Under the pieces are notes generated by a model. The model was not told the DNA's origin. It was given only the letters and a program-made list of their open reading frames with translations, and made no database searches. A program made the position numbers and the translations under genes. Positions 34,649 to 43,991 of a stretch of 64,000 nt of DNA are shown here, one piece after another (position 1 is the first letter of the stretch; every line of letters starts with the position of its first letter). The DNA is from Kosakonia radicincitans DSM 16656 (lineage in GTDB: Bacteria; Pseudomonadota; Gammaproteobacteria; Enterobacterales; Enterobacteriaceae), in assembly GCF_000280495.2 (NCBI RefSeq), contig NZ_CP018016.1, forward strand, positions 2,790,001 through 2,854,000, given 5' to 3'.

Positions 34649-35995
34649 TTAACGACGCACCACCGTGACCTCTTTCGATAACGGTTCAATGACCGTGGCA
34701 ACAAGCATAAAACACAACATGCAGAAGCCGGTCATGGTCATAAACACCGCATCCCAGTTCCAGCGATCAAGGATGACCCCGACAATCAGCGGCATGCACA
34801 TGCCGCCGAGTTGTCCACCCATATTGATCACACTGTAGGCCACGGGATAGATCTCTTTACTGACGCGGCCCATGGCATACACCGAATAGGCGGAATAACC
34901 GAGAGAAAGCATCAGCCCGAGCATAAACAGCATCAGAGAAAGAATCGCTTTGCTTTCAGGGGCAAACACCAGCGAATACATGGTGAAAATCGTCGCACCT
35001 GCGCTCAGCAACATCAGCGGCTTACGTCTTTTATTCAGCACCCGATCTGAAAGCACGCCGCCGAGAAAATTGCCCAGCACGGTGCCGAGGAAAGGCGCGG
35101 CCGCCAGCGCGGCGGAGCTGGTGAGATCGAAGCCGCGCTCGGTGATCAAATACTTCGGCAGCCACGACATCAGCACGCTGACAATGCCGACCATCGAGAA
35201 GTAGCCTAATGCCACGCCATAAATATCCCAGCACCTGAACACCTGCTTCGAAGTGGTGAGCTCCTCCACCTGGCGGGTGCGGATCAGGGTGTCCAGCCAG
35301 CAGTAGCGGAAGCAGGCCTTCTGCGGCGCCTCTCCGTGTTGCGGCGTATTACCCGGTAACTCGTCGCGAATGTATGCCGCCTCCTGTTTGTTCACAAAGC
35401 GGCTCTCTTCCGGTTTGTTACGCACCATGAAATACCAAAAGATGGACAACAAAACCCCGGGAATAGCGAAAAAGACGAAGATATAACGCCAGCCCCACGT
35501 CATGATGATCCACGCACAGAGGGCGGGAACAATCAGCGGACCGAACTTTGAACCAGCAAGAAACAGGCCGGTGGCGGTGCCTTTTTCTTTCGCCGGAAAC
35601 CACTGATTAATGGTCGCCGTCGAGCCAATCACCACCGGCGCTTCGCTGACGCCAACAAAGAAGCGCAGCAATTTCAGCACCAGCACATTATTCACCACGC
35701 CCATTAAGGCGGTGAAAATGGAGGTCAGAAACATGCCGAGCGCAAATGCATTGCGCATACCATATTTTTTAATGACATACCCGGCCGGGATTTGAAACAG
35801 CGCATATCCGGCAAAGAACAGGCTGATTAATAAACCGGCCAGGGTATTGGAGATATTAAATTCCTCCTGAATAAAGGGCAGGGCAAAACCAATATTTGCC
35901 CTGTCGGCATTTGCCACGGTGTAGATAACAAAGATAAAGCTCATTACCCACCACCGGTAATGCGTCATGGTGGGTTTATCCATATTATTTTTCAT
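34649..35995 (-). CDS. MFS carrier, anion:cation symporter (ACS) family
   Basis: The 448-residue transporter has about 12 helices. The ACS-type motif is YTVANADRANIGFALPFIQE then FFAGYALFQIPAGYVIKKYG, and helix five contains ATINQWFPAKEKGTATGLF, typical of carriers for hexuronates, tartrates, phthalates and other organic anions. It is the last gene of the CoA-transferase/lyase operon, 18 bases after the lyase, and most likely imports the acid that the two enzymes activate and cleave. Confidence 0.9.
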   Translation of the reverse strand: MKNNMDKPTMTHYRWWVMSFIFVIYTVANADRANIGFALPFIQEEFNISNTLAGLLISLFFAGYALFQIPAGYVIKKYGMRNAFALGMFLTSIFTALMGVVNNVLVLKLLRFFVGVSEAPVVIGSTATINQWFPAKEKGTATGLFLAGSKFGPLIVPALCAWIIMTWGWRYIFVFFAIPGVLLSIFWYFMVRNKPEESRFVNKQEAAYIRDELPGNTPQHGEAPQKACFRYCWLDTLIRTRQVEELTTSKQVFRCWDIYGVALGYFSMVGIVSVLMSWLPKYLITERGFDLTSSAALAAAPFLGTVLGNFLGGVLSDRVLNKRRKPLMLLSAGATIFTMYSLVFAPESKAILSLMLFMLGLMLSLGYSAYSVYAMGRVSKEIYPVAYSVINMGGQLGGMCMPLIVGVILDRWNWDAVFMTMTGFCMLCFMLVATVIEPLSKEVTVVRR

Positions 35996-36013
35996 ATTTC
36001 ATTCCCGGGAGAT

Positions 36014-36931
36014 TCAGCATTGCGGATCGTAAAAAGCAAATTCGCGGTAAGTTCGGGCACGCGATAAACTGCTTAATAACGCAGGTTCAATGGACTCACG
36101 AATTAATGCAGAGACCTCCAGCAGCGCATCGAGTGATATTCCGCAATCGAACCCCATGCGGGAAAACATATTTACCACATCTTCCGTTGCGGCATTTCCG
36201 GCGGCGCCCGGTGCGAAGGGGCAACCGCCAAGACCGCCAACCGCCGTTTCAAAACGCGTCACGCCGTTTTGCAGGCCAGCCATCATGTTGGCCAGCGCCA
36301 TACCGTGCGTGTTATGCATATGCAGGCCGATATCGAGATGCGGGAACCGGGCGCTGATGCGTTGCAGGAGATCTGCAGTCTGGCGGGGATTCGCCACGCC
36401 GATGGTGTCGCACAGCGTAATGTGGTGAATGCCAAGATCCGCGGCGAAACGGATCATCTCCAGCAGCGTATCGGTGCAGGTGGCACCGATAAAAGGGCAG
36501 CCAAACGCGGTGGCCAGCGACAGCGAAATCTCCAGATCCGGATGCGCCTGGCGAATGGCCGCCAGCTCATCCAGCGACTGCGGATGCGTACGGTTAATAT
36601 TGGCCTGGTTATGCGCCGGGCTGACGGAGATAACATAATTCACCCGCGAGATCTGACTCTCCACCGCTAATTGCGCTCCCCGGCTATTTGGTACCAGCAC
36701 CCATGGCGTTATCGTCGGGTGCTTTTCAAGCACATGCGCAATGACCTGTTTGGCATCCGACATTTGCGGGATCGCTTTCGGGCTGACCATCGAGGTTATT
36801 TCGATGTTTTTCGCACCGGCGGCGATCAGTTTATCGATAATACGAATTTTCAATTCTGTCGGAATCGGCTGCTTAATATTCTGGAAGCCATCTCGCGGTC
36901 CGACTTCGGTAAGTTGAATAAATTTTCCCAT
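36014..36931 (-). CDS. hydroxymethylglutaryl-CoA lyase-like enzyme
   Basis: The roughly 305-residue DRE-TIM metallolyase has the catalytic start QLTEVGPRDGFQNIKQPIPT, metal ligands in GLHMHNTHGMALANM, and the flexible loop cysteine in GGLGGCPFAPGAAGNAATED. It would cleave HMG-CoA or a related 3-hydroxyacyl-CoA to acetyl-CoA or pyruvate plus a keto acid. The ATG at 36931 (MGKFIQL) is chosen: it has GTAAGG nine bases upstream and follows the CoA-transferase stop by ten bases, whereas the longer frame overlaps that gene. The actual acyl-CoA is not determined. Confidence 0.9.
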   Translation of the reverse strand: MGKFIQLTEVGPRDGFQNIKQPIPTELKIRIIDKLIAAGAKNIEITSMVSPKAIPQMSDAKQVIAHVLEKHPTITPWVLVPNSRGAQLAVESQISRVNYVISVSPAHNQANINRTHPQSLDELAAIRQAHPDLEISLSLATAFGCPFIGATCTDTLLEMIRFAADLGIHHITLCDTIGVANPRQTADLLQRISARFPHLDIGLHMHNTHGMALANMMAGLQNGVTRFETAVGGLGGCPFAPGAAGNAATEDVVNMFSRMGFDCGISLDALLEVSALIRESIEPALLSSLSRARTYREFAFYDPQC

Positions 36932-36941
36932 GGTGTTGGCC

Positions 36942-38138
36942 TTACAGAATACCATCGTTGATAAGCTGCTCTATTTCCGCATCGGAATAATTGAGCAGTT
37001 CTTTTAATATTTCGTGGTTGTGCTGGCCCAGCGTTGGCGCGGGCATTCTGATGGAAGTTTTGTTGTTGGAGAATTTAACCTGATTACCGGTCATGGTAAT
37101 TTTACCGGCCACCGGATGTTCAATATCGACAAACATTTCACGCGCCACGGCAATATGTGGATCTTTGGTGACGCGGTCGATGGTGTTGATAGGGGCCGCG
37201 GGAATCCCTGCCGCCAGCAGCAATTCAACGATCTGGTCAATCGGGTGTTCGCCGGTCCAGCGCTCAAGGATGGCTTTCAGTTCTGCATGGTGGGTGACGC
37301 GCGCGATATTGGTGCTGAATCTGGCATCCTCCAGTTCACTGATTTTCAGCGTCTGTTTCAGCAGTCCAAACAACTTGTCGTTGCCACAGGCGATAATGAC
37401 GTAACCGTCCTGCGCCTGAAATGAATCGTAGGGATAAATCGCCTCATAACGGTTACCGATGCGCGTCGGAATGCGTCCGGTGTTCAGATAGATAATATTG
37501 ATGATCTCCAGCGACGAGACCATCGCATCAACTAGCGCGATATCCACTTTGTCGCCGACCCCGGTTTTCAGGCGGTTGGCGTAGGCGGCAAGGACACCGA
37601 TGGCGCAGCTCATACCGCCCACCACATCGGCAATCGCTGTGCCGGTGCGGGTAGGTGGGGTATCGGCCCAGCCCGTGGTGCTCATTAGCCCGCTCATCGC
37701 CTGGCCGATAATGTCGTATCCCGCGCGTTTAGCGTACGGCCCGGTGTGGCCGAAACCCGACACCGCGCCATAAATAATGGCTGGATTCACCTTGCGCAGA
37801 TCTTCATAACCGAGGCCGAGTTTTTCCATCACACCCGGACGGTAATTTTCCAGCACAATATCGCTGTTGCGCACCATCTCAAGAAAAATAGCGCGCCCTT
37901 GTTCAGACTTCAGATTCAACGTAATACCGCGTTTATTGCGATTAAGATTCATAAAGTAGGCGCTTTCGCCATTTATTTGCGGCGCGTTTGCGCGGGCATC
38001 ATCGCCTTTACCCGGTAATTCAATTTTAATCACGTCAGCGCCAAAATCAGCTAACATCATTCCACAGTAAGGACCGGCAAGAACGCGAGTAAGATCGAGA
38101 ACGCGGACGCCACTTAATACACCAGACTTATTATTCAT
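36942..38138 (-). CDS. family III CoA transferase (CaiB/BaiF)
   Basis: The 398-residue enzyme has the N-terminal VRVLDLTRVLAGPYCGMMLA, DFGADVIKIELPGKGDDAR, NRNKRGITLNLKSEQGR, and the catalytic Asp in TGTAIADVVGGMSCAIG. It transfers CoA between carboxylic acids. As first gene of the operon it would activate an imported acid for the HMG-CoA-lyase-like enzyme encoded next. A sigma-54-type promoter lies 65-80 bases upstream. Confidence 0.92.
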   Translation of the reverse strand: MNNKSGVLSGVRVLDLTRVLAGPYCGMMLADFGADVIKIELPGKGDDARANAPQINGESAYFMNLNRNKRGITLNLKSEQGRAIFLEMVRNSDIVLENYRPGVMEKLGLGYEDLRKVNPAIIYGAVSGFGHTGPYAKRAGYDIIGQAMSGLMSTTGWADTPPTRTGTAIADVVGGMSCAIGVLAAYANRLKTGVGDKVDIALVDAMVSSLEIINIIYLNTGRIPTRIGNRYEAIYPYDSFQAQDGYVIIACGNDKLFGLLKQTLKISELEDARFSTNIARVTHHAELKAILERWTGEHPIDQIVELLLAAGIPAAPINTIDRVTKDPHIAVAREMFVDIEHPVAGKITMTGNQVKFSNNKTSIRMPAPTLGQHNHEILKELLNYSDAEIEQLINDGIL

Positions 38139-38202
38139 TCCTTTTCCTTGTAAGATAAAAATATAATTTGTGGAAGCATATACTTCACACGGGTGTTATT
38201 AA

Positions 38203-38218
38203 TCCAATCGCCATGCCA
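38203..38218 (-). promoter_or_regulatory. sigma-54 (-24/-12) promoter of the CoA-transferase operon
   Basis: Read on the minus strand, TGGCATGGCGATTGGA fits the consensus TGGCAYRN4TTGCW at every fixed base except C to G in the -12 element (GG in place of GC). The -24 GG and -12 G are correctly spaced. It lies about 65 bases before the CoA-transferase ATG, and the divergent gene encodes a sigma-54 activator. Confidence 0.72.
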
Positions 38219-38302
38219 AAAAACAAAAAAGGAAAGAAATGACTTAACAGCATGAATTTTAATGTTTTTAATTGATGAAAATAAAAAACACTACGCCAGA
38301 CT

Positions 38303-38340
38303 CAATATCAATTGTGTTAGAAATATCAACTGTGATATTG
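38303..38340. promoter_or_regulatory. candidate upstream activator sites for the PrpR-like regulator
   Basis: CAATATCA (38303-38310) is exactly inverted as TGATATTG (38333-38340), with a further AATATCAA at 38322-38329. The array sits 85-140 bases upstream of the sigma-54 promoter, the usual distance for an enhancer site, and just before the activator gene. Confidence 0.5.
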
Positions 38341-38374
38341 ATTTAATAAAACGACAACATTGAAAATTATCGCC

Positions 38375-40282
38375 ATGAACAAGAATCCTCTGCCAAACCT
38401 TGCATTAATTACACCTTACCCGCAACTGGGCGAAATAGTCGCTGAACAATGTACGGGTATTTTTAACTGCCACGTTTATCATGGCAGCCTCGAGAAAGCG
38501 GCCAGCATCGCCAGAAATCTTGATACAGAGTATTACGATGTTATTCTGAGCCGGGGAGGGACAGCGGAATATATCGAAAAATCAACGCAGATTCCGGTGG
38601 TTAAAATACTGACATCGACTGCCGATTTACTGAAATCGCTCATTCCGCTGAAAAATTATCCGCAGCATATTGCCTTTTTTAATTACCAGACCTACTTAAC
38701 GGATGTATTACTTATTGCGCAGGCGCTGAATATCACCATCGATGAATTTGTTTTTTTATCGCACGCCGATATGACCGAAAAACTGGAGCAGTGTCGGCGC
38801 CGCCGCTATGCCACGGTGACCGGCGGTTTTCCGGTCACCGATAGTGCAAGGCAATATGCGATGCAGGGCATCCTGATCGAAAATGGTGTCGAATCGGTGA
38901 ACAGCGCGCTGCGTGAAGCACTGGCGATAGTGGAAACAACGAAACGCAAAGCGCAGGATACCGCCAGGCTGGAGATCATTTTGTCGTCCATTACGGAAGG
39001 CATCATTGTCACCAATGAAAATAATGAAATTCAGGTGTTTAACCGCAGCGCAGAAAAGATTTTCGGCTTGAGCGGAACACAGGTAATAGGTAAACCTGTT
39101 GATTCAATTATTAAAAACACACGGATAAACCAGGTGCTGCTGACCGCAGCGCCGGAGATCCGCGAATTGCAGGAGCTGGATAGCACCTCCATTATCACCA
39201 GCCGGGTGCCGATATTTATGGGCAAACGCTGCATTGGCGTGGTTTGCTCTTTTACGGATACGCCGCAGATAGAGAAGGTGGAGCGTATCCTGCGCGGCAA
39301 GCTTAAGAAAAAAGGGTTCAATGCCCGCTATACCTTCGATCATATCTTCACCGCCAACGGTGAAATGCAGGCGATCAAAAAGCTGGCGCAAATTTATGCC
39401 CGCACCGATTCTCCGGTGATGATTTACGGGGAGTCCGGCACCGGCAAAGAGCTGTTTGCCCAGAGCATACATGACCACAGTCTGCGCAGTCGCGGGCCGT
39501 TTGTCGCCATCAACTGCGCGGCGATCCCGGAAAGCCTGCTGGAGAGTGAGCTTTTTGGTTATGAAGGCGGCGCGTTTACCGGTGCCAGGCGGGAAGGAAA
39601 GTCGGGGCTTATCGAGCTGGCGCATCAGGGAACGCTGTTTCTCGATGAAATTGGCGAACTGCCAATGACCATCCAGAGCCGCTTATTACGGGTGCTCCAG
39701 GAGTATGAAATCATGCATATCGGCGGCAAAGACGTGATCCCGGTCGATGTCAGAATTATTGGCGCGACCAATCGTTCGCTGGAGAAGATGAGCGAGGAAG
39801 GCGGGTTTCGCCGCGATCTCTACTACCGACTGAATGTGCTGCCGCTGGCGGTTCCGCCGCTGCGGGAACGTCCGGAAGATATTCGTTATCTGGCCGGGAT
39901 GTTTCTTTGTGAGTGGCAGGCAGAACATCTGCTGGAGCAATTTCTCGATCTGTTCACCGGCTGGCACTGGCCGGGCAATGTCCGCGAACTGCGTTTTATC
40001 CTTGAGCGTCTGGCGTTGTTGTCAGGGGAATTTCCGACCTATTCGTTGTATGAATTGCTGACACTGACCGGTTTTTCGCTGGCGGGCAGTAACAAACCCG
40101 CAGCGATTAATGATGCTGTGACCGTGGATCTGAACAAAGGATCGCTCAAGGCGCTGGTTCGCGACATTGAGCGGCAGGTTATTACCCTTTATCTGCGACG
40201 TTACAATCAGGATCAGCAGAAAGTGGCCCGGCACCTTGGGATCAGTAAAATGAGCCTGTGGCGCAAATTACAGGAAGATTGA
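38375..40282 (+). CDS. PrpR-type sigma-54-dependent activator
   Basis: The 635-residue regulator has an N-terminal PrpR_N sensor (about 1-185, with DVILSRGGTAEYI), a PAS domain (about 200-310), an AAA+ sigma-54 domain (Walker A YGESGTGKELFA; sigma-54 contact loop GAFTGA; Walker B LFLDEIGEL; R-finger region FRRDLYYRLNVLP) and a Fis-type C-terminal HTH (QQKVARHLGISKMSLWRKLQ). The ATG at 38375 is preferred over an upstream TTG, though no strong ribosome site precedes either. It is divergent from the CoA-transferase operon and very probably activates it in response to the acid or an acyl-CoA. Confidence 0.92.
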   Translation: MNKNPLPNLALITPYPQLGEIVAEQCTGIFNCHVYHGSLEKAASIARNLDTEYYDVILSRGGTAEYIEKSTQIPVVKILTSTADLLKSLIPLKNYPQHIAFFNYQTYLTDVLLIAQALNITIDEFVFLSHADMTEKLEQCRRRRYATVTGGFPVTDSARQYAMQGILIENGVESVNSALREALAIVETTKRKAQDTARLEIILSSITEGIIVTNENNEIQVFNRSAEKIFGLSGTQVIGKPVDSIIKNTRINQVLLTAAPEIRELQELDSTSIITSRVPIFMGKRCIGVVCSFTDTPQIEKVERILRGKLKKKGFNARYTFDHIFTANGEMQAIKKLAQIYARTDSPVMIYGESGTGKELFAQSIHDHSLRSRGPFVAINCAAIPESLLESELFGYEGGAFTGARREGKSGLIELAHQGTLFLDEIGELPMTIQSRLLRVLQEYEIMHIGGKDVIPVDVRIIGATNRSLEKMSEEGGFRRDLYYRLNVLPLAVPPLRERPEDIRYLAGMFLCEWQAEHLLEQFLDLFTGWHWPGNVRELRFILERLALLSGEFPTYSLYELLTLTGFSLAGSNKPAAINDAVTVDLNKGSLKALVRDIERQVITLYLRRYNQDQQKVARHLGISKMSLWRKLQED

Positions 40283-40285
40283 CGC

Positions 40286-42061
40286 TTAACCATCGTTTTG
40301 CGCCAGCCAGGCCGGGATCTGTTCAGGAAGCAGGGGCTTTGAGAAGAAGTATCCCTGTGCTTCATCGCAGCCGAAATCTTTAAGCAGTTGCGCGGTTTCT
40401 GCATCCTCAATGCCTTCCGCCAGCACAATGTAATCCAGCTCTTTCAGCATCTGGATAATGTTGCGGGCGATAATCTGGCTGCCCCGATCGCTGGTGACTT
40501 TACAAATAAGCGAACGATCTAACTTAATGATATCGATAGGAATAGTACGCAAATAACTGATATTGCTGTAGCCCGCGCCAAAGTCGTCGAGCAGGATTTT
40601 AAAGCCGCGCATTTTTAACATATCCAGCTCTTCGAGGGCGATGGAGTTTTCCAGCACTTTCTCCGTCTCCAGACATTCAACCCGCAAATCGGCAGTGGTC
40701 AGCCCGGCCTGAAGAACTTTCTCTTCCAGCGCATTTGCAAACCCGGCGTTGGACAAATCGCTGGCGGCTAAATTAACCGAAATCGGGATGGTGATGTGGT
40801 TTTTGCGCCACGCCACCAGTTGTTTGATGGCAGTGGTCACCACCCATTGGGTGATATCGGACATCAGGCTGGTACGCTCCGCCAGCGAGATAATCACCGT
40901 CGGCGGAATATTCCCCAACTGCGGATGCTTCCAGCGGAGCAGGGCTTCAACCCCTTCGGTACGCCCGCTATGCAGGTTGATTTTCGGCTGATACACCAGA
41001 TAAAGCTGGTTATCTGTTTTGATGGCTTCGCCCAGATCGTAGAGGATTTTGAAATCGCGATTGCGCTTTTGATCCATGGCGGAATCGAAGGCAAGCAGGG
41101 GGATATTTTGTCGTATCGCTTCGTGCAGGGCGCTGATCGCCTGGCGAAAGATTTCTCTGACCGCCGTCTGGCCCGCCACAAAATGAATAAACCCGGCGTG
41201 AATGTTCAACGAAATCTCAATATCACCAGTAATTTTCGCGCTGGTGGGCGGCAGATTTGCCGCTTTACGCAAAACGGCTTCTGATTCATCGGTTTTCACT
41301 AACAGGGCATAACGACCGGTGGCAAAAGCATAGAGAGGCGATTGATCGCGCAAACCGAGCCGCACTTGTAATAAAGTCGCGAAGCTTTTCAGCATATTTT
41401 CGACGGCGCTCAACCCAAGATAGCGCGACAATTCATACGCTCTCGGCATATCAATGCAGTCGAAAATGATCAGCGTGTACTCACCGGACGGTTCATCCGC
41501 CGCAATGCGTTCGATCGCCCTGAGCAAGTTTTGCCGGTTCGGCAGAGCGGTTAAAGCATCAATCTGGCCGACCGAGTTCCAGCATTCAAGCCAGGAAGAA
41601 GCCAGCGCGGCAATGCTCAGGAAATCCGCAATCTGTTGTGTCGAAGGGGTAAGCGGCGTTCGGTTGCTGACGCAGAGCGTACCGAGCATGTCGCCCTCTT
41701 TATCTCTGAGCGGAGCGGCGGCATAAAAAATCACCGCACCATCTTTCACCAGCGGATGGTGGGCAAACCGGGGATCGTTTCGCGTGTCGCTGCAAATCAC
41801 CGGCGCAGACTGCGCGAAGACGTGTTTACACATTGTCTCCTCAAGCGGCGTGATTCCCGCAACTTCCGGGAGATTGGCAGCATATTTGACGTACTGGAAC
41901 ACATCATCAATTACCGTGACAAAACAGCCTTCGACGCCCATAAGCTGGCTGGCAAATGCCGCAAATTCCCCTAGTGCGCTGTCACGTTCTTTATCTTCGT
42001 GCTTCAACAACTCCAGCGCTGCAAGCCGTCTGGCTTCTTTTTTGTTGAGTCCGCTGAACAT
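40286..42061 (-). CDS. GAF/degenerate GGDEF/EAL phosphodiesterase
   Basis: The 591-residue protein starts at the ATG at 42061, which has GGGAG seven bases upstream; the frame stays open to 42124. Domains: GAF (about 20-165, CKHVFAQSAPVICSDTRNDP), a GGDEF domain (about 180-320) whose active motif reads ATGRY in YAFATGRYALLV and is therefore catalytically dead, and EAL (about 335-585) with EALLRW, VNLAASDL, ECLETE, LLDDFGAGYSN, IIKLDRS and LAEGIE. The EAL catalytic set looks complete, so c-di-GMP hydrolysis is expected. It is convergent with the PrpR-like gene and divergent from the nuclease-like gene. Confidence 0.9.
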   Translation of the reverse strand: MFSGLNKKEARRLAALELLKHEDKERDSALGEFAAFASQLMGVEGCFVTVIDDVFQYVKYAANLPEVAGITPLEETMCKHVFAQSAPVICSDTRNDPRFAHHPLVKDGAVIFYAAAPLRDKEGDMLGTLCVSNRTPLTPSTQQIADFLSIAALASSWLECWNSVGQIDALTALPNRQNLLRAIERIAADEPSGEYTLIIFDCIDMPRAYELSRYLGLSAVENMLKSFATLLQVRLGLRDQSPLYAFATGRYALLVKTDESEAVLRKAANLPPTSAKITGDIEISLNIHAGFIHFVAGQTAVREIFRQAISALHEAIRQNIPLLAFDSAMDQKRNRDFKILYDLGEAIKTDNQLYLVYQPKINLHSGRTEGVEALLRWKHPQLGNIPPTVIISLAERTSLMSDITQWVVTTAIKQLVAWRKNHITIPISVNLAASDLSNAGFANALEEKVLQAGLTTADLRVECLETEKVLENSIALEELDMLKMRGFKILLDDFGAGYSNISYLRTIPIDIIKLDRSLICKVTSDRGSQIIARNIIQMLKELDYIVLAEGIEDAETAQLLKDFGCDEAQGYFFSKPLLPEQIPAWLAQNDG

Positions 42062-42194
42062 TCTGCTCTCCCGGTGGCTGGCTGTTTCTGTCATGCTGAA
42101 GACACAGCCGACGACTACAATCATAACCGGAAACTGCCTGTGCGACAGCGTTCTGGCGCAACAGAAGCGGCTGAACTCAAGGGGAGGGTATATG

Positions 42195-43310
42195 ATGCGG
42201 CTGGCGTCTTACAATGTGGAAAACTTATTCGATCGCGCGAAGGCCATGAATCTGGCCGACTGGGACGAAGGCAAACCGATTCTGGAAAAGTTTGCCGCCC
42301 TGAATGCGTTACTCGGCGAATTAACCTATACCGCCGAAATGAAACAAAAAATGGTGGTTTTGCTTAACGAGCTGGGGCTGAAAAAGTCTGATACTGGACC
42401 GTTTGTGATCCTGCGCCGTAACCGTGGCAAACTGCTGACGCGGCCGACAGATGGCTCGGAGATCCGTATTATCGCCGAAGGGCGGGCCGACTGGGTTGGA
42501 TCGCTGGAGCTGCGCGCCGCGCCGGTGGATGAAACGGCCATGCTGTTGACCGCGCAGGTGATGATTGATCTGCAGGCCGATATTCTGGCTGTCGTCGAAG
42601 CGGAAAGCCGACCCGCGTTGCTGGCGTTTAACCGCGAAATCATTCCTGCCCGTAATGGCAAGCCGTTTGAGCATGTGATGGTGATTGATGGTAACGACGA
42701 ACGCGGGATCGATGTCGGTTTGATGACCGTCAGCGCATTCCCGATTGCGACCATCCGTAGCCATGTTGATGATAAAGATGCTGATGGCGCGCTGATTTTC
42801 TCCCGTGATTGCCCGGAGTTTGCTATCCCGTTAAAGGATGGCAGAACGTTGCATGTGTTAGTGAATCACCTGAAAAGTAAAGGCTTTGGATCGCAAAGCA
42901 GCTCGGACGCCCGCCGCCGTGAACAGGCCGAACGGGTGAAAGCAATTTACCAGCAACGCATCAAAGCGGGAGAAACGCTGATTGCCATTGTCGGGGATTT
43001 TAACGATACGCCCGACAGCCAGCCGCTTGCGCCACTGCTGAAAGATACCGATCTACGAGATATTTTCACCCACGCAAAATTTGATAATGGCGGCTATCCG
43101 GGTACCTGGGGAAGCTGTACCGCCAATAACAAAATCGACTATATCCTGTTGTCGCCGGCGTTATGGGAAACAGTAAAGCAGGGCGGCGTATACCGTAAAG
43201 GGATGTGGCCCGGCGTGCGTCCGGCGAAGTGGGAAACTTACGCCGAACTGAAAAAACCGGTCAATGCCGGTTCGGATCATGCCGCTGTGTGGGTTGAACT
43301 GGATCTGTAA
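42195..43310 (+). CDS. endonuclease/exonuclease/phosphatase-family protein
   Basis: The 371-residue protein has the EEP fold: MRLASYNVENLFDRAKAMN at the N-terminus (Asn of the active site), LAVVEAESRPALLAF (metal-binding Glu), HVLVNHLKSKGFGSQ, AIVGDFNDTPDSQPL (Asp/Asn pair) and GSDHAAVWVEL (terminal Asp-His). It hydrolyses phosphodiester or phosphomonoester bonds; nucleic-acid and lipid substrates are both possible. The ATG at 42195 has GGAGG seven bases upstream. A strong terminator follows. Confidence 0.88.
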   Translation: MRLASYNVENLFDRAKAMNLADWDEGKPILEKFAALNALLGELTYTAEMKQKMVVLLNELGLKKSDTGPFVILRRNRGKLLTRPTDGSEIRIIAEGRADWVGSLELRAAPVDETAMLLTAQVMIDLQADILAVVEAESRPALLAFNREIIPARNGKPFEHVMVIDGNDERGIDVGLMTVSAFPIATIRSHVDDKDADGALIFSRDCPEFAIPLKDGRTLHVLVNHLKSKGFGSQSSSDARRREQAERVKAIYQQRIKAGETLIAIVGDFNDTPDSQPLAPLLKDTDLRDIFTHAKFDNGGYPGTWGSCTANNKIDYILLSPALWETVKQGGVYRKGMWPGVRPAKWETYAELKKPVNAGSDHAAVWVELDL

Positions 43311-43351
43311 GGCGCAGGAGGCGTCGAAGCGGATATTTTGAATCCGGTATT

Positions 43352-43388
43352 GCCGCTGCGGAATAATAATCGCAGCGGCTTTATTTTA
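43352..43388. terminator. rho-independent terminator
   Basis: GCCGCTGCG (43352-43360) and CGCAGCGGC (43371-43379) form a 9-bp stem with a T-rich tail. It ends the nuclease-like gene and borders the stop codon of the converging membrane protein gene. Confidence 0.88.
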
Positions 43389-43991
43389 TCGTTTTGAAAG
43401 GGATATGTTCTGACGCTGAATATTCAATTGCTTGCGCCAGACCCGGTTGTGCAAATATAACGCATTGGTGCGGCAAAACATGGCGCTATTAAGACATTTA
43501 ACGCTACAACCAATGAAAATTAGCCCCAACAATGAGCTGATAACAAACCACAGTTGACGTTCAGCGCCAAACAATGCCGGAACAAAGGCTGTCAGAAAGA
43601 ATATCATGGCGACCAGCGACGTCACAAAAAGCGTGCACAGATAAACCTTCATCGCCGATAAAAAACCCCGAGAAATTAATACCATAGCGATAATAATGAT
43701 GGCGCTATAGAGCAGTGATACAGGGATCACTGCGGCCATTACGGCATAATGCGGCAACGACAGCCAGCTAAAAATCGCCAGCCAGATAAAGGGTTGGGGA
43801 AGGGCGAAGCTAAACACCGCGAGGATCATGCTGGCAATCAACGGCAGGCCCATCATATGCCAGCCCGCAGGAATCCCCAGCCGATCCTTTAAACGATCCT
43901 TTAATTTTTCCAGCCGTTCCGGATCGTTCGTTTTTATTTTCTCTGCTACCACAGCACTTAACGTAAGGCTTCTTTTTATATATTTCATCAT
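43386..43991 (-). CDS. integral membrane protein, candidate immunity partner
   Basis: The 201-residue protein is not recognised by family. It has a charged N-terminal segment of about 45 residues, four or five hydrophobic helices (residues about 48-70, 78-105, 115-140 and 145-165) and a basic C-terminal tail. Its ATG follows directly on the TAG of the upstream gene, with AGGAAG inside that gene, so the two are translated together. A small multispanning protein immediately after a putative pore-forming protein is the usual arrangement of toxin and membrane immunity. The role is inference. Confidence 0.7.
   Translation of the reverse strand: MMKYIKRSLTLSAVVAEKIKTNDPERLEKLKDRLKDRLGIPAGWHMMGLPLIASMILAVFSFALPQPFIWLAIFSWLSLPHYAVMAAVIPVSLLYSAIIIIAMVLISRGFLSAMKVYLCTLFVTSLVAMIFFLTAFVPALFGAERQLWFVISSLLGLIFIGCSVKCLNSAMFCRTNALYLHNRVWRKQLNIQRQNISLSKR

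Noticed and set aside
41784..42194. Extended N-terminus for the nuclease-like protein
   Set aside because: The extension is antisense to the GAF/EAL gene. The ATG at 42195 has a strong ribosome site and the conserved SYNVENLFD motif follows at once.
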